The translations under genes were made by a program, and so were the position numbers. Positions 17,418-24,757 of a stretch of DNA of 34,576 nt are shown one piece after another (position 1 is the stretch's first letter; every line of letters starts with the position of its first letter). Source of the stretch: Hyphomicrobiales bacterium (lineage in GTDB: Bacteria; Pseudomonadota; Alphaproteobacteria; Rhizobiales; Devosiaceae); the NCBI GenBank assembly GCA_028290345.1, contig JAQGKB010000315.1:1-34576 (forward strand). Reading direction: 5' to 3'. A model generated the notes under the pieces. The model saw only the letters and a program-made list of their open reading frames with translations, was not told the origin of the DNA and did no database searches.

Positions 17418-18320
17418 TCACGCCGGATCGGCCACAAAGTCGCCGCCCCGGCAATCCTTGAGGTAGTTGAGGGCACGAACCTGCCCGGTCATTTCGAGTT
17501 CATTGCGATAGACCGGATCGTGCCAGCCCTCGATGTCGATCGACCCGGACCAGCCGGCGAGTCGGAGCTCTGAAATGATGTCCACCCAGTTGCTGTCGCC
17601 GAACCCTGGCGTGCGCATGAACACGAACTTCTCCTTGCCGAAGATGCCGTGCTCGCGGATCACTTCCCAACGCACCGTCGCGTCCTTGCCGTGCACGTGG
17701 AAGAACTTGTGCGCCCATTTACGGATCTGCGGCAGCGGATCGATGAGATAAACCAGTTGGTGGCAGGGCTCCCATTCGAGCCCGATATTGTCGCTCGGCA
17801 GCGCGTTGAAGATCAGTTCCCACGCATCGGGGTTGTGCGCGATGTTCCAGTCGCCCGACGCCCAGTTGCCGTCCATGGCGCAGTTCTCGAAGGCGATCCT
17901 GACGCCCTTATCCGCCGCGCGCTTGGCCAGATCCCCCCAGATTTGCTTGTAGCGCGGCAGGCTCTCCTCGATCGGTTTGCCGCGCACCCGCCCGGTGAAG
18001 CCGGCAACACAGGTGGCGCCGAAATGATGCGCGTTGTCGATGGCATCCTTCCAGGCGGCCAGCGTCGTCAGGTCCGCCTCGCGCTCCTCAAGCGGATTGC
18101 CGAACACGCCGAGCGTGGAGATGGTGATGTCACGATTGCCGATGGCATCGAGCGAGCGCTTGCCCAGTTCGGCAAGGTCTTGCCCGTTGGTGGTCTGCCA
18201 GAAGAATGGCTCAAAACTCTCAAAACCCAAATCGGCGATCTTGGCGATCCGCTCGGCCGAGCCGGGCTCGGAGGCCTTGATCATGGTGCCGACGCGGATG
18301 GCTTTGGCGGGGTTGGTCAC
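17418..18320 (-). CDS. Sugar phosphate isomerase/epimerase family protein (AP endonuclease 2-like TIM barrel)
   Basis: A 300-residue TIM-barrel protein of the xylose-isomerase-like superfamily. Probable metal ligands sit in AFENCAMDG, LEWEPCHQL, FHVHGKDA and IDIEGWHDP, giving the Glu/Asp/His/Glu set common to the family. The frame is open into the upstream repeat, whose translation is low-complexity and can be ignored. A GTG at 18320 with GAGAGG 9 nt upstream is the chosen start; an ATG at 18284 would cut off a conserved-looking strand. It is downstream of a Gfo/Idh/MocA oxidoreductase, a very common pairing in inositol or rare-sugar catabolism. The substrate is unknown. Confidence 0.85.
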   Translation of the reverse strand: MTNPAKAIRVGTMIKASEPGSAERIAKIADLGFESFEPFFWQTTNGQDLAELGKRSLDAIGNRDITISTLGVFGNPLEEREADLTTLAAWKDAIDNAHHFGATCVAGFTGRVRGKPIEESLPRYKQIWGDLAKRAADKGVRIAFENCAMDGNWASGDWNIAHNPDAWELIFNALPSDNIGLEWEPCHQLVYLIDPLPQIRKWAHKFFHVHGKDATVRWEVIREHGIFGKEKFVFMRTPGFGDSNWVDIISELRLAGWSGSIDIEGWHDPVYRNELEMTGQVRALNYLKDCRGGDFVADPA

Positions 18321-18353
18321 GGAAATTGTCCTCTCGGGATTGAGTTCTTGGCC

Positions 18354-18472
18354 TCCCCCTCCCCAACCCTCCCCACAAGGGGGAGGGTGTAGAAAGAGGC
18401 TGCGGGGAAACTTGAAGTTTCGCACAACGCTGGCGCCACCCTCCCCCTTGTGGGGAGGGTTGGGGAGGGGGA
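18354..18472. repeat. REPIN-like palindromic repeat pair
   Basis: Two 36-bp arms (18354-18389 and 18437-18472) are exact reverse complements of each other. Each arm itself folds into a hairpin with an 8-bp stem, CCCTCCCC (367-374 in 18xxx numbering) and GGGGAGGG (380-387), around ACAAG. The 47-bp centre (18390-18436) is not repeated. The unit fills the gap between the oxidoreductase stop (18490) and the isomerase start (18320). This organisation is that of REP doublets/REPINs. As RNA it would form a long stem that may attenuate or stabilise the flanking messages. Confidence 0.85.
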
Positions 18473-18489
18473 AGCAGCCAACACCGCCA

Positions 18490-19524
18490 TCACGCCGAAA
18501 TCTCCACCCTGCTCTTCGTCCGCGCGCTCTCGATCGCCGCGAACACCATGGCGAGGCTCTTGATATTGTCGCTGCCGGCGGTCTCGGGCGCCCTGCCTGT
18601 CTCGATGGCGGCAAGGAAATCGGCGATGACGCTGGCGTGCCCATGTGTCTGGGCAATATCGGCCGGCTCGGGAACCTCCACCGGCACGAGGTCGTGGAAA
18701 AACCCCGTATCGCCGGCGGCGACCCTGGCCTCGAAATTTTCGCCGCCGTCCCAGAGCAGCGTGCCCTTGCTGCCGATCACCCGCCAGGCACTTTCCCAAC
18801 TGGTGTTGGCCCCCTCCGCGCACCACGAACCGCGATAGTTGAACACCACGTCATCGGAGAATTCGAAAATGGCGTTGGCCGCCGCGCCGTGCGCGTACCA
18901 GGAACCCGTCGGGTTGGTCTGCAGGCAATAAACCGCAAGCGGCGTCTTGCCCGCCATGAAGCGCGCCGCATCCAGCGTATGGATCGCCATGTCGAGCAGC
19001 AGCACGTTCTGCATCTGCTCGCGAAATCCGCCAAAATGCGCGCCGACGAAGAAGTCGCAATGCAATGCGGTGATCTCGCCCAGTGCCCCGCTCGCGATCA
19101 TCCGGTGGATTCGCCGCACCCCGGCTATAAACCGCCGGTTCTGGATCACGGCGTGAACTTTGCCAGCCTTCGCCGCCAGCGCGACCAATTCCCGCCCTGC
19201 CTCGAGCGACGCGGCCATCGGCTTTTCGCTGAGCACGTGACAGCCACGGGCGAGCCCGGTGGCCACCACATCGCGCCGTGCCACGGGCACCACCACGTCG
19301 AATAGCAAATCAGGCTTGGCCTGCGACAGTACTGCATCGAGGTCGGTGCCGACCACGGCATCGCTCAAGCCGAACTCGGCGGCACGCGCCTCGGCCTGCG
19401 CCCGATCGAGGTCGACCAGCCCCACGATAGTGATCTTTCCCTCAAGGTCCGGATCTTCGGCGATGGCTTTGAGCCAGCCTTTCGACATAGCTCCGCACCC
19501 GGCCAGAACGGCTCGAAATTGCAA
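18490..19524 (-). CDS. Gfo/Idh/MocA family oxidoreductase
   Basis: A 344-residue NAD(P)-dependent dehydrogenase. The N-terminal Rossmann fold carries GCGAMSKGW (9-17) and the family hallmark EKPMA (about 101-105); the catalytic region includes DMAIHTLDAARF. The start codon is TTG at 19524, with GGGAGG about 5 nt upstream, an unusual but well-supported start since no in-frame ATG lies nearby in the conserved N-terminus. It is divergent from the LacI regulator at 19676 and shares the intervening region with a perfect LacI-type palindrome. It probably oxidises a sugar, inositol or keto-sugar that the downstream isomerase also handles. Confidence 0.9.
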   Translation of the reverse strand: MQFRAVLAGCGAMSKGWLKAIAEDPDLEGKITIVGLVDLDRAQAEARAAEFGLSDAVVGTDLDAVLSQAKPDLLFDVVVPVARRDVVATGLARGCHVLSEKPMAASLEAGRELVALAAKAGKVHAVIQNRRFIAGVRRIHRMIASGALGEITALHCDFFVGAHFGGFREQMQNVLLLDMAIHTLDAARFMAGKTPLAVYCLQTNPTGSWYAHGAAANAIFEFSDDVVFNYRGSWCAEGANTSWESAWRVIGSKGTLLWDGGENFEARVAAGDTGFFHDLVPVEVPEPADIAQTHGHASVIADFLAAIETGRAPETAGSDNIKSLAMVFAAIESARTKSRVEISA

Positions 19525-19581
19525 GATAACCTCCCTTGGAAGCCCAGTTCGGAAACGGCACCTCCATGCCGTTCCAGCTTC

Positions 19582-19595
19582 CGTAAACGTTTACG
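19582..19595. promoter_or_regulatory. LacI-family operator
   Basis: CGTAAACGTTTACG is a perfect 14-bp palindrome with the central CG step typical of LacI/GalR operators. It lies 57 bp from the oxidoreductase start (19524, minus) and about 80 bp from the LacI start (19676, plus), so the regulator could repress both the divergent catabolic genes and itself. Identity as the target of the adjacent LacI protein is inferred from position and form. Confidence 0.8.
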
Positions 19596-19675
19596 ACGCT
19601 ATATTCTGTGCCAAATACATGTCAAGAGGCCCCCGCACGACGATGGCGTTTGTGATGAGTGGAGGACAGTACGGC

Positions 19676-20710
19676 ATGAAGGGCATCAAGCGCCTCGCCA
19701 CCCATCTCGATATTTCGATCGGCACCGTTTCGCGCGCCTTGAACGGCAAGCCCGACGTCAGCGACGCGACCCGCAAGCGCGTGCTCGAAGCCGCGGCGAC
19801 CTTGGGCTACGTGCCCAACCAGTCGGGTCGCGCCCTGCGCAAGGGGATCACCGGCATTATCGGTTTCATGATCGAGACCGGCACCAAAACCTCGGTCGAC
19901 GGCGACACCTTCTTCCTCAGCGTCTTCGACGGCGTGCAGACGGTTTTGGCGCGGCACCAGCTCGATCTCGTCGCCCTGCTCTGCAGCTCCGGAGAAAATC
20001 CGCATGAGTATCTGCGGCGCGTCGTCGACCGTGGCTTCGTCGATGGCCTGATCATTTCAGCGACGCAGCGTCACGATCAGCGCATCGATTTCCTCGCCGA
20101 CCGGCAGCTTCCCTTCATCGCGCTCGGCCGCAGCCTCACCGATCGCGGCCATGCCTGGTATGACCTCGATTTCGAAGGCTTAGCCGAGGCGGCAGTCGAC
20201 CGGCTGGTGAAGAAGGGGCATCGCCGCATCGCCCTGGCGGCCCATATCGATGACGTCAACCTCAGCTACGTGCTCATCGACGGCTACCGGGCCGCCCTCG
20301 AGGCTCGCGGACTGAGCTTCGATCCGACCCTGGTGCTACGCGGCACGCCTGATCACGCTGGCGGCTACGCCATCGCACAAAGCGCCTTGGCCATGCCGGA
20401 CCGGCCTACGGCCATCGTGCTCGCCAATGAGGTGATGTCGGTCGGTGTCTATCGCGGCCTGCTCGAGGCGGGGGTCAGGCCCGGCCGCGAAATCGCGGTG
20501 ATCGGCCGAAACAGTCCTCACTCACGGTTCCTTTCCCCTACCCTGACGGCGTTCGATACGTCACTGCGCGACCTCGGCATCGCATTGGCGGAGGCGCTGC
20601 TCGCAACCATGCCCGCCTACCAACAGAGCTACCCGCAAGGCGCTGTCCGCAAACTGTGGCCCCTGCACCTCGTCGCCGGCGAAAGCGACGCCTTCAGCCC
20701 AGGGCAATAG
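19676..20710 (+). CDS. LacI-family transcriptional regulator
   Basis: A 344-residue repressor. The helix-turn-helix spans residues 4-23 (IKRLATHLDISIGTVSRALN) and the hinge helix about 45-57; the periplasmic-binding-protein-like sensor domain follows (GIIGFMIETG, FVDGLIISA, GRNSPHSRFLSP). GGAGG at 19661-19665, 10 nt before the ATG at 19676, supports that start, although in-frame ATGs at 19643 and 19655 exist. The ligand is unknown, but the divergent oxidoreductase/isomerase pair and the palindrome at 19582-19595 point to local control of sugar catabolism. It converges on the phosphatase gene at 20750. Confidence 0.93.
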   Translation: MKGIKRLATHLDISIGTVSRALNGKPDVSDATRKRVLEAAATLGYVPNQSGRALRKGITGIIGFMIETGTKTSVDGDTFFLSVFDGVQTVLARHQLDLVALLCSSGENPHEYLRRVVDRGFVDGLIISATQRHDQRIDFLADRQLPFIALGRSLTDRGHAWYDLDFEGLAEAAVDRLVKKGHRRIALAAHIDDVNLSYVLIDGYRAALEARGLSFDPTLVLRGTPDHAGGYAIAQSALAMPDRPTAIVLANEVMSVGVYRGLLEAGVRPGREIAVIGRNSPHSRFLSPTLTAFDTSLRDLGIALAEALLATMPAYQQSYPQGAVRKLWPLHLVAGESDAFSPGQ

Positions 20711-20749
20711 CCCGGACGCGCGGGTGATCAAAACACAGCATCCTGGGCG

Positions 20750-21325
20750 TCAACCTGGTCCATCGTTCATGGCGCCTGGAACGCGCATTGCCCAGCGCCG
20801 GCCGTCATAGGTGAGATTGACCGACGAAAGCGGCGGCACATCAATGCGCCAGAAACTCGTGGCCGGGGCGTCGAGAACATGAATGACCGCCGCCTTGATA
20901 GTTGAGGCATGCGTTATCGCCAGGATGCGGCCTTCCAGATTGCCTGCATCCAGCCAAGCGCCGACGCGACGAACCAATTGCGAGATCGACTCTCCGCCAT
21001 GCGGGGCTGCCTCAGGGTCCTGCATCCAGCGGCCAACGGCATCCGGCTCATCGGCCGCGATCTGTTCAAGGGCCTTGCGGCGCCAGCGACCATAGTCGCA
21101 TTCGCCAAGGGCCATTTGCTCCTCGGCCACGAGTCCCAGTGCCGCTGCAGTCTGGCGGGCGCATTGCCAGGGGCTGACGAGAACGCGACTCGCCCGCCCC
21201 AGCCTGCCTGCCAGCGCTTTCGCAGCCGCGATCCCAGCATCATCCAAGGGATCGTCATCGGGGAAGGCCATGGCACGAAGCGATGTGGTCGGCGCGTGGC
21301 AAAGCATGACAAGGCGTGCGGTCAT
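20750..21325 (-). CDS. Histidine phosphatase family protein (CobC-like) with altered RHG motif
   Basis: A 191-residue member of the phosphoglycerate-mutase/CobC fold. The usual N-terminal RHG is replaced by Cys9-His10-Ala11 (MLCHAPTT). The phospho-acceptor His10, Arg58 (SPWQCARQTA), Glu75 region (ALGECDYGRW) and second His139 (AITHAST) remain. CobC removes phosphate from alpha-ribazole phosphate in B12 synthesis, and the gene is divergent from a cobalamin riboswitch and the cbtBA cobalt-transport genes, which supports a B12-linked role. Loss of the first phosphate-binding Arg could reduce or change activity. The start at 21325 has AGGAG about 10 nt upstream. Confidence 0.8.
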   Translation of the reverse strand: MTARLVMLCHAPTTSLRAMAFPDDDPLDDAGIAAAKALAGRLGRASRVLVSPWQCARQTAAALGLVAEEQMALGECDYGRWRRKALEQIAADEPDAVGRWMQDPEAAPHGGESISQLVRRVGAWLDAGNLEGRILAITHASTIKAAVIHVLDAPATSFWRIDVPPLSSVNLTYDGRRWAMRVPGAMNDGPG

Positions 21326-21379
21326 GAGCGGTAATCTCCTATGCGCCGGCGCCCGAGGCAAGCGCAGCGTTGCTGCACG

Positions 21380-21520
21380 ATTGACAGCGCCCCGCTGCCG
21401 GCCCACTACTGCTCCATTGCCAGGGTGAGAAGCCGGTGAAAATCCGGCGCGGTCGCGCCACTGTATTTGTCGGTTCGCTTATTTGGACCGGCAAGAGTCA
21501 GACCTCTCCAGGGCAATCAT
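21380..21520 (+). promoter_or_regulatory. Cobalamin (B12) riboswitch
   Basis: The conserved core is clear: AGCCGGTGAAAATCCGGC (21430-21447) followed by GCGCCACTGTA and, after a variable stem, AGAGTCAGACC (21494-21504), matching the B12-box regions of AdoCbl riboswitches. ATTGCC (21416-21421) and GGCAAT (21512-21517) could pair to close part of the fold; exact outer limits are uncertain. It precedes cbtB by about 40 nt on the same strand, so high B12 should shut off cobalt-transporter expression. Confidence 0.92.
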
Positions 21521-21529
21521 CACTCAAAC

Positions 21530-21550
21530 GGGACGCGCTATCCCAAGGAG
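21530..21550 (+). promoter_or_regulatory. Expression-platform hairpin next to cbtB ribosome-binding site
   Basis: GGGA (21530-21533) and TCCC (21541-21544) enclose the loop CGCGCTA, immediately followed by the AAGGAG Shine-Dalgarno (21545-21550), 6 nt before the cbtB ATG. The CGCG loop is complementary to the GCGCGG/CGCG loop in the riboswitch core (21445-21458), so it could form the L5-L13 kissing loop that controls ribosome access in many B12 riboswitches. Inferred from base complementarity only. Confidence 0.5.
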
Positions 21551-21556
21551 ACGCCA

Positions 21557-21766
21557 ATGACCACTGCAACATACGCCCCGGCCTCAGAACCGATTTCCAT
21601 CCCCGTCCGCGAGATTCTGCCGTGGGCGATCTTTGCAGGGCTGCTCGCCCTGCTGGCGCTCTATTTCATCGGCGCCGAGCAAGGCGCGACGGCAATCTTT
21701 AGTGGCACCTACATCCACGAATTCGTGCATGACGGCCGCCATCTGCTCGGCTTTCCCTGCCACTGA
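21557..21766 (+). CDS. cbtB: CbtB family cobalt transporter subunit
   Basis: A 69-residue small membrane protein with one transmembrane segment (about residues 23-43, ILPWAIFAGLLALLALYFIG region) and a C-terminal His-rich motif HEFVHDGRHLLGFPCH that is the family hallmark and probably binds cobalt. An AAGGAG ribosome-binding site is 6 nt before the ATG. It follows a cobalamin riboswitch and precedes cbtA by 18 bp. CbtAB is a predicted cobalt uptake system found under B12 riboswitch control in alphaproteobacteria. Confidence 0.93.
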   Translation: MTTATYAPASEPISIPVREILPWAIFAGLLALLALYFIGAEQGATAIFSGTYIHEFVHDGRHLLGFPCH

Positions 21767-21784
21767 CGCCGAAGGCTGACAATC

Positions 21785-22534
21785 ATGGTTAGATCCCTTT
21801 TGATCAGGGGGATGCTTGTTGGCGTCCTCGCGGGTCTGCTTACGTTTGCGTTTGCGAGAGTCTTCGGTGAACCGCAAATCGATCTTGCGATCGGCTTCGA
21901 AGACCACGTGCACCACATGGCCGGCGAGGCTGCCGAGCCTGAACTCGTCAGCCGGCAGGTGCAGAGCACGTTCGGCCTGCTGACCGGCGTGCTGGTCTAC
22001 GGTTGCGCGCTCGGCGGTATCTTCTCCCTGGTATTCACCTATGCTTACGGACGTATTGGAAAACTTAGCCCACGCGGCACCGCCGCGCTGCTCGCGATCG
22101 CCGGCTTCGTCGCCGTGATCCTCGTGCCGCAGATCAAGTATCCTGCGAACCCGCCATCGATCGGCAATCCAGAGACGATCGGCGAGCGCACGGCGCTCTA
22201 CTTTGCGATGACCGTGATTTCCCTGATCGCCATGGTTGCCGCCTACAATGCCGGACGCGGCCTCCTGTCCCGGCTCGGCGGATGGAACGCCGCCCTGGCC
22301 GGCGCCGCCGTTTATGTGTTGGTTGTTGCGGTTGCAATGGTCGTGCTGCCGCCCGTCAACGAGGTACCGGCGGAATTCTCGGCTGTGCTGCTGTGGAATT
22401 TCCGCATCGCCTCGATCGGCATGCAGATCGTGATGTGGGCGACACTGGGTCTGGGCTTCGGGGCGCTGTCCGTGGCAGCGCTGGCAAAGCAGCGGCAAGG
22501 CGCCGCCTCCAGACAGTCACACCGCCCGGTCTAG
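21785..22534 (+). CDS. cbtA: CbtA family cobalt transporter subunit
   Basis: A 249-residue integral membrane protein with about five to six hydrophobic segments. After the first segment lies a His/Glu-rich periplasmic or pore-lining stretch (FEDHVHHMAGEAAEPE), then VSRQVQSTFGL, the CbtA signature area, and later LVPQIKYPANPP and WATLGLGFGAL. The membrane part would carry cobalt, with CbtB helping capture it. Translation is likely coupled to cbtB, both under the upstream B12 riboswitch. It converges on the DUF983 gene ending at 22603. Confidence 0.92.
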   Translation: MVRSLLIRGMLVGVLAGLLTFAFARVFGEPQIDLAIGFEDHVHHMAGEAAEPELVSRQVQSTFGLLTGVLVYGCALGGIFSLVFTYAYGRIGKLSPRGTAALLAIAGFVAVILVPQIKYPANPPSIGNPETIGERTALYFAMTVISLIAMVAAYNAGRGLLSRLGGWNAALAGAAVYVLVVAVAMVVLPPVNEVPAEFSAVLLWNFRIASIGMQIVMWATLGLGFGALSVAALAKQRQGAASRQSHRPV

Positions 22535-22602
22535 CGACTTCCGCCCCGGCGGGCGACAGCAACAACGCAAATGCCTTGGCGCCACTGGGCGCCTTCGCCC
22601 GA

Positions 22603-23055
22603 TCACCCCAGTTTTGGTTGGACCGTGGCTTCGTCGGCGGCAATACCGTGGTCATGCGCCGGCTCGGTGGCCGGGCTCGCCGAAGCCAGTCGTCCCTCTT
22701 CCGCCTTGTAGAAGAACTGGCTGGAAACCAACCAACCCTTCAGGGGTCGCAACGGCGGGATGCAGGTCAGCAGCAGGAACGGCAGCGTGGTGAAAGCGTG
22801 CACCCAGAGCGGGGCTTCGTAGGTGACCTGGATCCAAAGGGCCAGCACGACGGTCGGGATGCAGCCAAAGCAGATGACGAAAAACGCCGGGCCGTCAGCC
22901 GGATCAGCGAAGGAATAATCGAGGCCGCAAACCTCGCAGTTCTTGCGGACGGTCAGAAAGCCCTGGAAAAGGTGACCCTGCCCACAGCGTGGGCAGCGCC
23001 CCCGCAAGCCAGTTTGGATCGGAGATAAAGGCGGCCAGTATCGTTCGGAGGACAT
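22603..23055 (-). CDS. DUF983 family membrane protein with zinc-ribbon
   Basis: A 150-residue protein with two CxxC pairs (Cys21, Cys24, Cys40, Cys43 in CPRCGQG and CEVCGLD) likely binding zinc, followed by two transmembrane segments (about 57-78 and 85-105) and a polar tail. This matches DUF983, whose function is not established. The ATG at 23055 is supported by AAGGA 7 nt upstream; the upstream open extension is not family-like. It lies downstream of a MocR-type regulator on the same strand, separated by 197 bp holding nested inverted repeats. Confidence 0.88.
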   Translation of the reverse strand: MSSERYWPPLSPIQTGLRGRCPRCGQGHLFQGFLTVRKNCEVCGLDYSFADPADGPAFFVICFGCIPTVVLALWIQVTYEAPLWVHAFTTLPFLLLTCIPPLRPLKGWLVSSQFFYKAEEGRLASASPATEPAHDHGIAADEATVQPKLG

Positions 23056-23181
23056 CGCACGTTCCTTTCGGCCAGCGCCCGAGCGGTGCGTGTGCGCTGC
23101 TTGAGCGGAATTGGCCTGTACTCGGCGGCTAACAATCCTGCCGAGGTCCCTCAGCCGAAACACACCGCCGCCATTGCTGGC

Positions 23182-23212
23182 ACAATGTACGTCATGCGTA
23201 CACATACATTGT
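23182..23212. promoter_or_regulatory. Nested inverted repeats upstream of DUF983 gene
   Basis: Outer arms ACAATGTA (23182-23189) and TACATTGT (23205-23212) are perfect inverted repeats. Inside, TGTACG (23186-23191) and CGTACA (23197-23202) form a second inverted repeat around TCATG. The site is 127 bp upstream of the DUF983 start and 41 bp after the MocR stop. The ACAAT/ATTGT half-sites recur in the palindrome upstream of the MocR gene (24668-24687), suggesting the same regulator. Confidence 0.45.
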
Positions 23213-23252
23213 CAAGAACATGTATGGATTGACTGGACCTTCGTCCGCTGCT

Positions 23253-24656
23253 TCAGACCACCATCGAGGTGGCCGCAGGAGATTGGGCCAGCAGATCGGC
23301 GAGGATGTGCAGGCTCTGTTCCAGATCGTCGCGGGTCTCCGCCGCACCCAGCCCCAGCCGTACGGCTTCGGGAGGAGATTGCAGAGCGAAGGCGTCGCTG
23401 GCGACCACACCGATACCGGCCGAGCGCAAGCGCAAAGTGAATTCGCCTCGCGTCCAGGGCGGGGTGAGTTGCAGCCAGATATGAAAGCCCTCAGGATCGG
23501 CGAGGACCTGTTCGGCTGGCAGGATCTTTGCAGCAATGACTTGCCGGGCGCCGGCTTCCTGCCGGATCGCCGCCAAAACCGCGTCAGCGGTGCCATCCTC
23601 GATCCAGCGCGTGGCGATGGCAGCGGTCAGCGGTGACGCCATCGATGCGGTGGCGCGCACGGCTCCGGCAACCCGCGCAGCGGCGCGAGCATCCGGGACC
23701 ACGAGATAGGCGATGCGCAGAGCCGGAGCGACGCACTTTGCCAGCCCCCCAATATGGTAGACCATATCCGGCGCAAGGGCGGCCAGCGGGGGCACAGGGT
23801 CGATCGGCAGCGCACCGTAGGCGTCATCCTCAATGATCGGCACCCCATATTTGCGGGCGATCGCCACCAAGGCCTGCCGTCGGGCCAGTGAAAGCGTCAC
23901 CGTCGTCGGGTTGTGCAAGGTGGGGTTGCAGTAGAGGGCTTTTGGGGCGCGTTCAGCGCAAATCGCCTCGAATGCCTCAGGAATCAGGCCATTCGCGTCA
24001 GTGGGCACACCGGCGATCTCGATGCGCAGATGCACCGCCAGCGAGCGAAACCCGGGATAGGTCAGCGCCTCGGCGCAGATGGTTTCTCCGGGGCCGGCAA
24101 GCACACCGGCGACGGCCAGCATCGCGCCCTGCGCACCCGGGCAGACGAGAACCCGGTCCGCCGTCACGCCCTCGAGCCGGGATGCCAGCCAAAGCGCCCC
24201 TGCGTCCCGATCGCGGCCGGCGCCACCCGCCTGCTGATAGCGCAGCAACAGATCGAGACCACCCCCCGATTGCAGGCCGCCAATGCCATCCCACATCCGC
24301 GCGGCAAGACCGGGGTCATCAAAGCGCGGCGGCAGGTTCATGCTCATATCGACGAGCCCGCTCGCGACCGGCCGTACGCTGCCGAGCCGCTTTGCCCGCA
24401 CATAGGTGCCCTGCCCGACCCTGCCCTCGACCAGACCGCGCTTGCGCGCCTCGGCGTAAGCCCGACTTACGGTGGTGAAATCGATCTTCAGCGCATCAGC
24501 CAGGGAACGCTGCGGCGGCAGGCGGGCGCCACTAGCTAATTTCCCGGAAAGGATGTCGGCGGACAGCGCGTCGGCAATCGCGAGATAGACCGGCCCGTCG
24601 GCCTTGCGGATCAAGGGCGTCCAAAATGTCGCGGCCCCGTCATTTTCCATTGCCAT
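23253..24656 (-). CDS. MocR-type regulator (GntR HTH fused to aminotransferase-like domain)
   Basis: A 467-residue fusion protein. The winged helix-turn-helix occupies about residues 12-88 (LPPQRSLADALKIDFTTVSR), followed by a class-I aminotransferase fold. PLP-site residues are present: Asn249 (HNPTT), Asp278 (IIEDDAYG) and Lys307 (GGLAKCVAPALRIAY), so PLP binding is likely. The residue before Lys307 is Ala instead of the usual Ser. MocR proteins sense PLP-reactive amines and often control a divergent gene. The divergent neighbour here is only a remnant of 5-aminolevulinate synthase (24758), itself a PLP enzyme, across a shared 20-bp palindrome. The start is ATG at 24656 or 24650. Confidence 0.9.
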   Translation of the reverse strand: MAMENDGAATFWTPLIRKADGPVYLAIADALSADILSGKLASGARLPPQRSLADALKIDFTTVSRAYAEARKRGLVEGRVGQGTYVRAKRLGSVRPVASGLVDMSMNLPPRFDDPGLAARMWDGIGGLQSGGGLDLLLRYQQAGGAGRDRDAGALWLASRLEGVTADRVLVCPGAQGAMLAVAGVLAGPGETICAEALTYPGFRSLAVHLRIEIAGVPTDANGLIPEAFEAICAERAPKALYCNPTLHNPTTVTLSLARRQALVAIARKYGVPIIEDDAYGALPIDPVPPLAALAPDMVYHIGGLAKCVAPALRIAYLVVPDARAAARVAGAVRATASMASPLTAAIATRWIEDGTADAVLAAIRQEAGARQVIAAKILPAEQVLADPEGFHIWLQLTPPWTRGEFTLRLRSAGIGVVASDAFALQSPPEAVRLGLGAAETRDDLEQSLHILADLLAQSPAATSMVV

Positions 24657-24667
24657 GATTTCAATTC

Positions 24668-24687
24668 TACAATATATGGATATTGTA
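24668..24687. promoter_or_regulatory. Palindrome in the MocR/hemA-remnant intergenic region
   Basis: TACAATAT (24668-24675) and ATATTGTA (24680-24687) are perfect inverted repeats separated by ATGG. The site begins 11 bp from the MocR start and lies 70 bp before the hemA-remnant ATG, the expected location of an operator for a regulator controlling itself and a divergent gene. It shares ACAAT/ATTGT half-sites with 23182-23212. Confidence 0.55.
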
Positions 24688-24757
24688 TGTTTTTACGCCC
24701 GAGCGCAAGTCCGCGCAGTGGTCCCTGCACTCCGATCTAGCAGAATTAGGAATAAAT

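Noticed and set aside
18354..18472. CRISPR-like or intrinsic-terminator reading of the inverted repeat
   Set aside because: Only two arms, in inverted rather than direct orientation, and no T-run; a REPIN-like unit explains it better.
22535..22602. Possible gene or terminator between cbtA and the DUF983 gene
   Set aside because: The 68-bp convergent gap shows no clear stem with a T-run and is too short for a gene.
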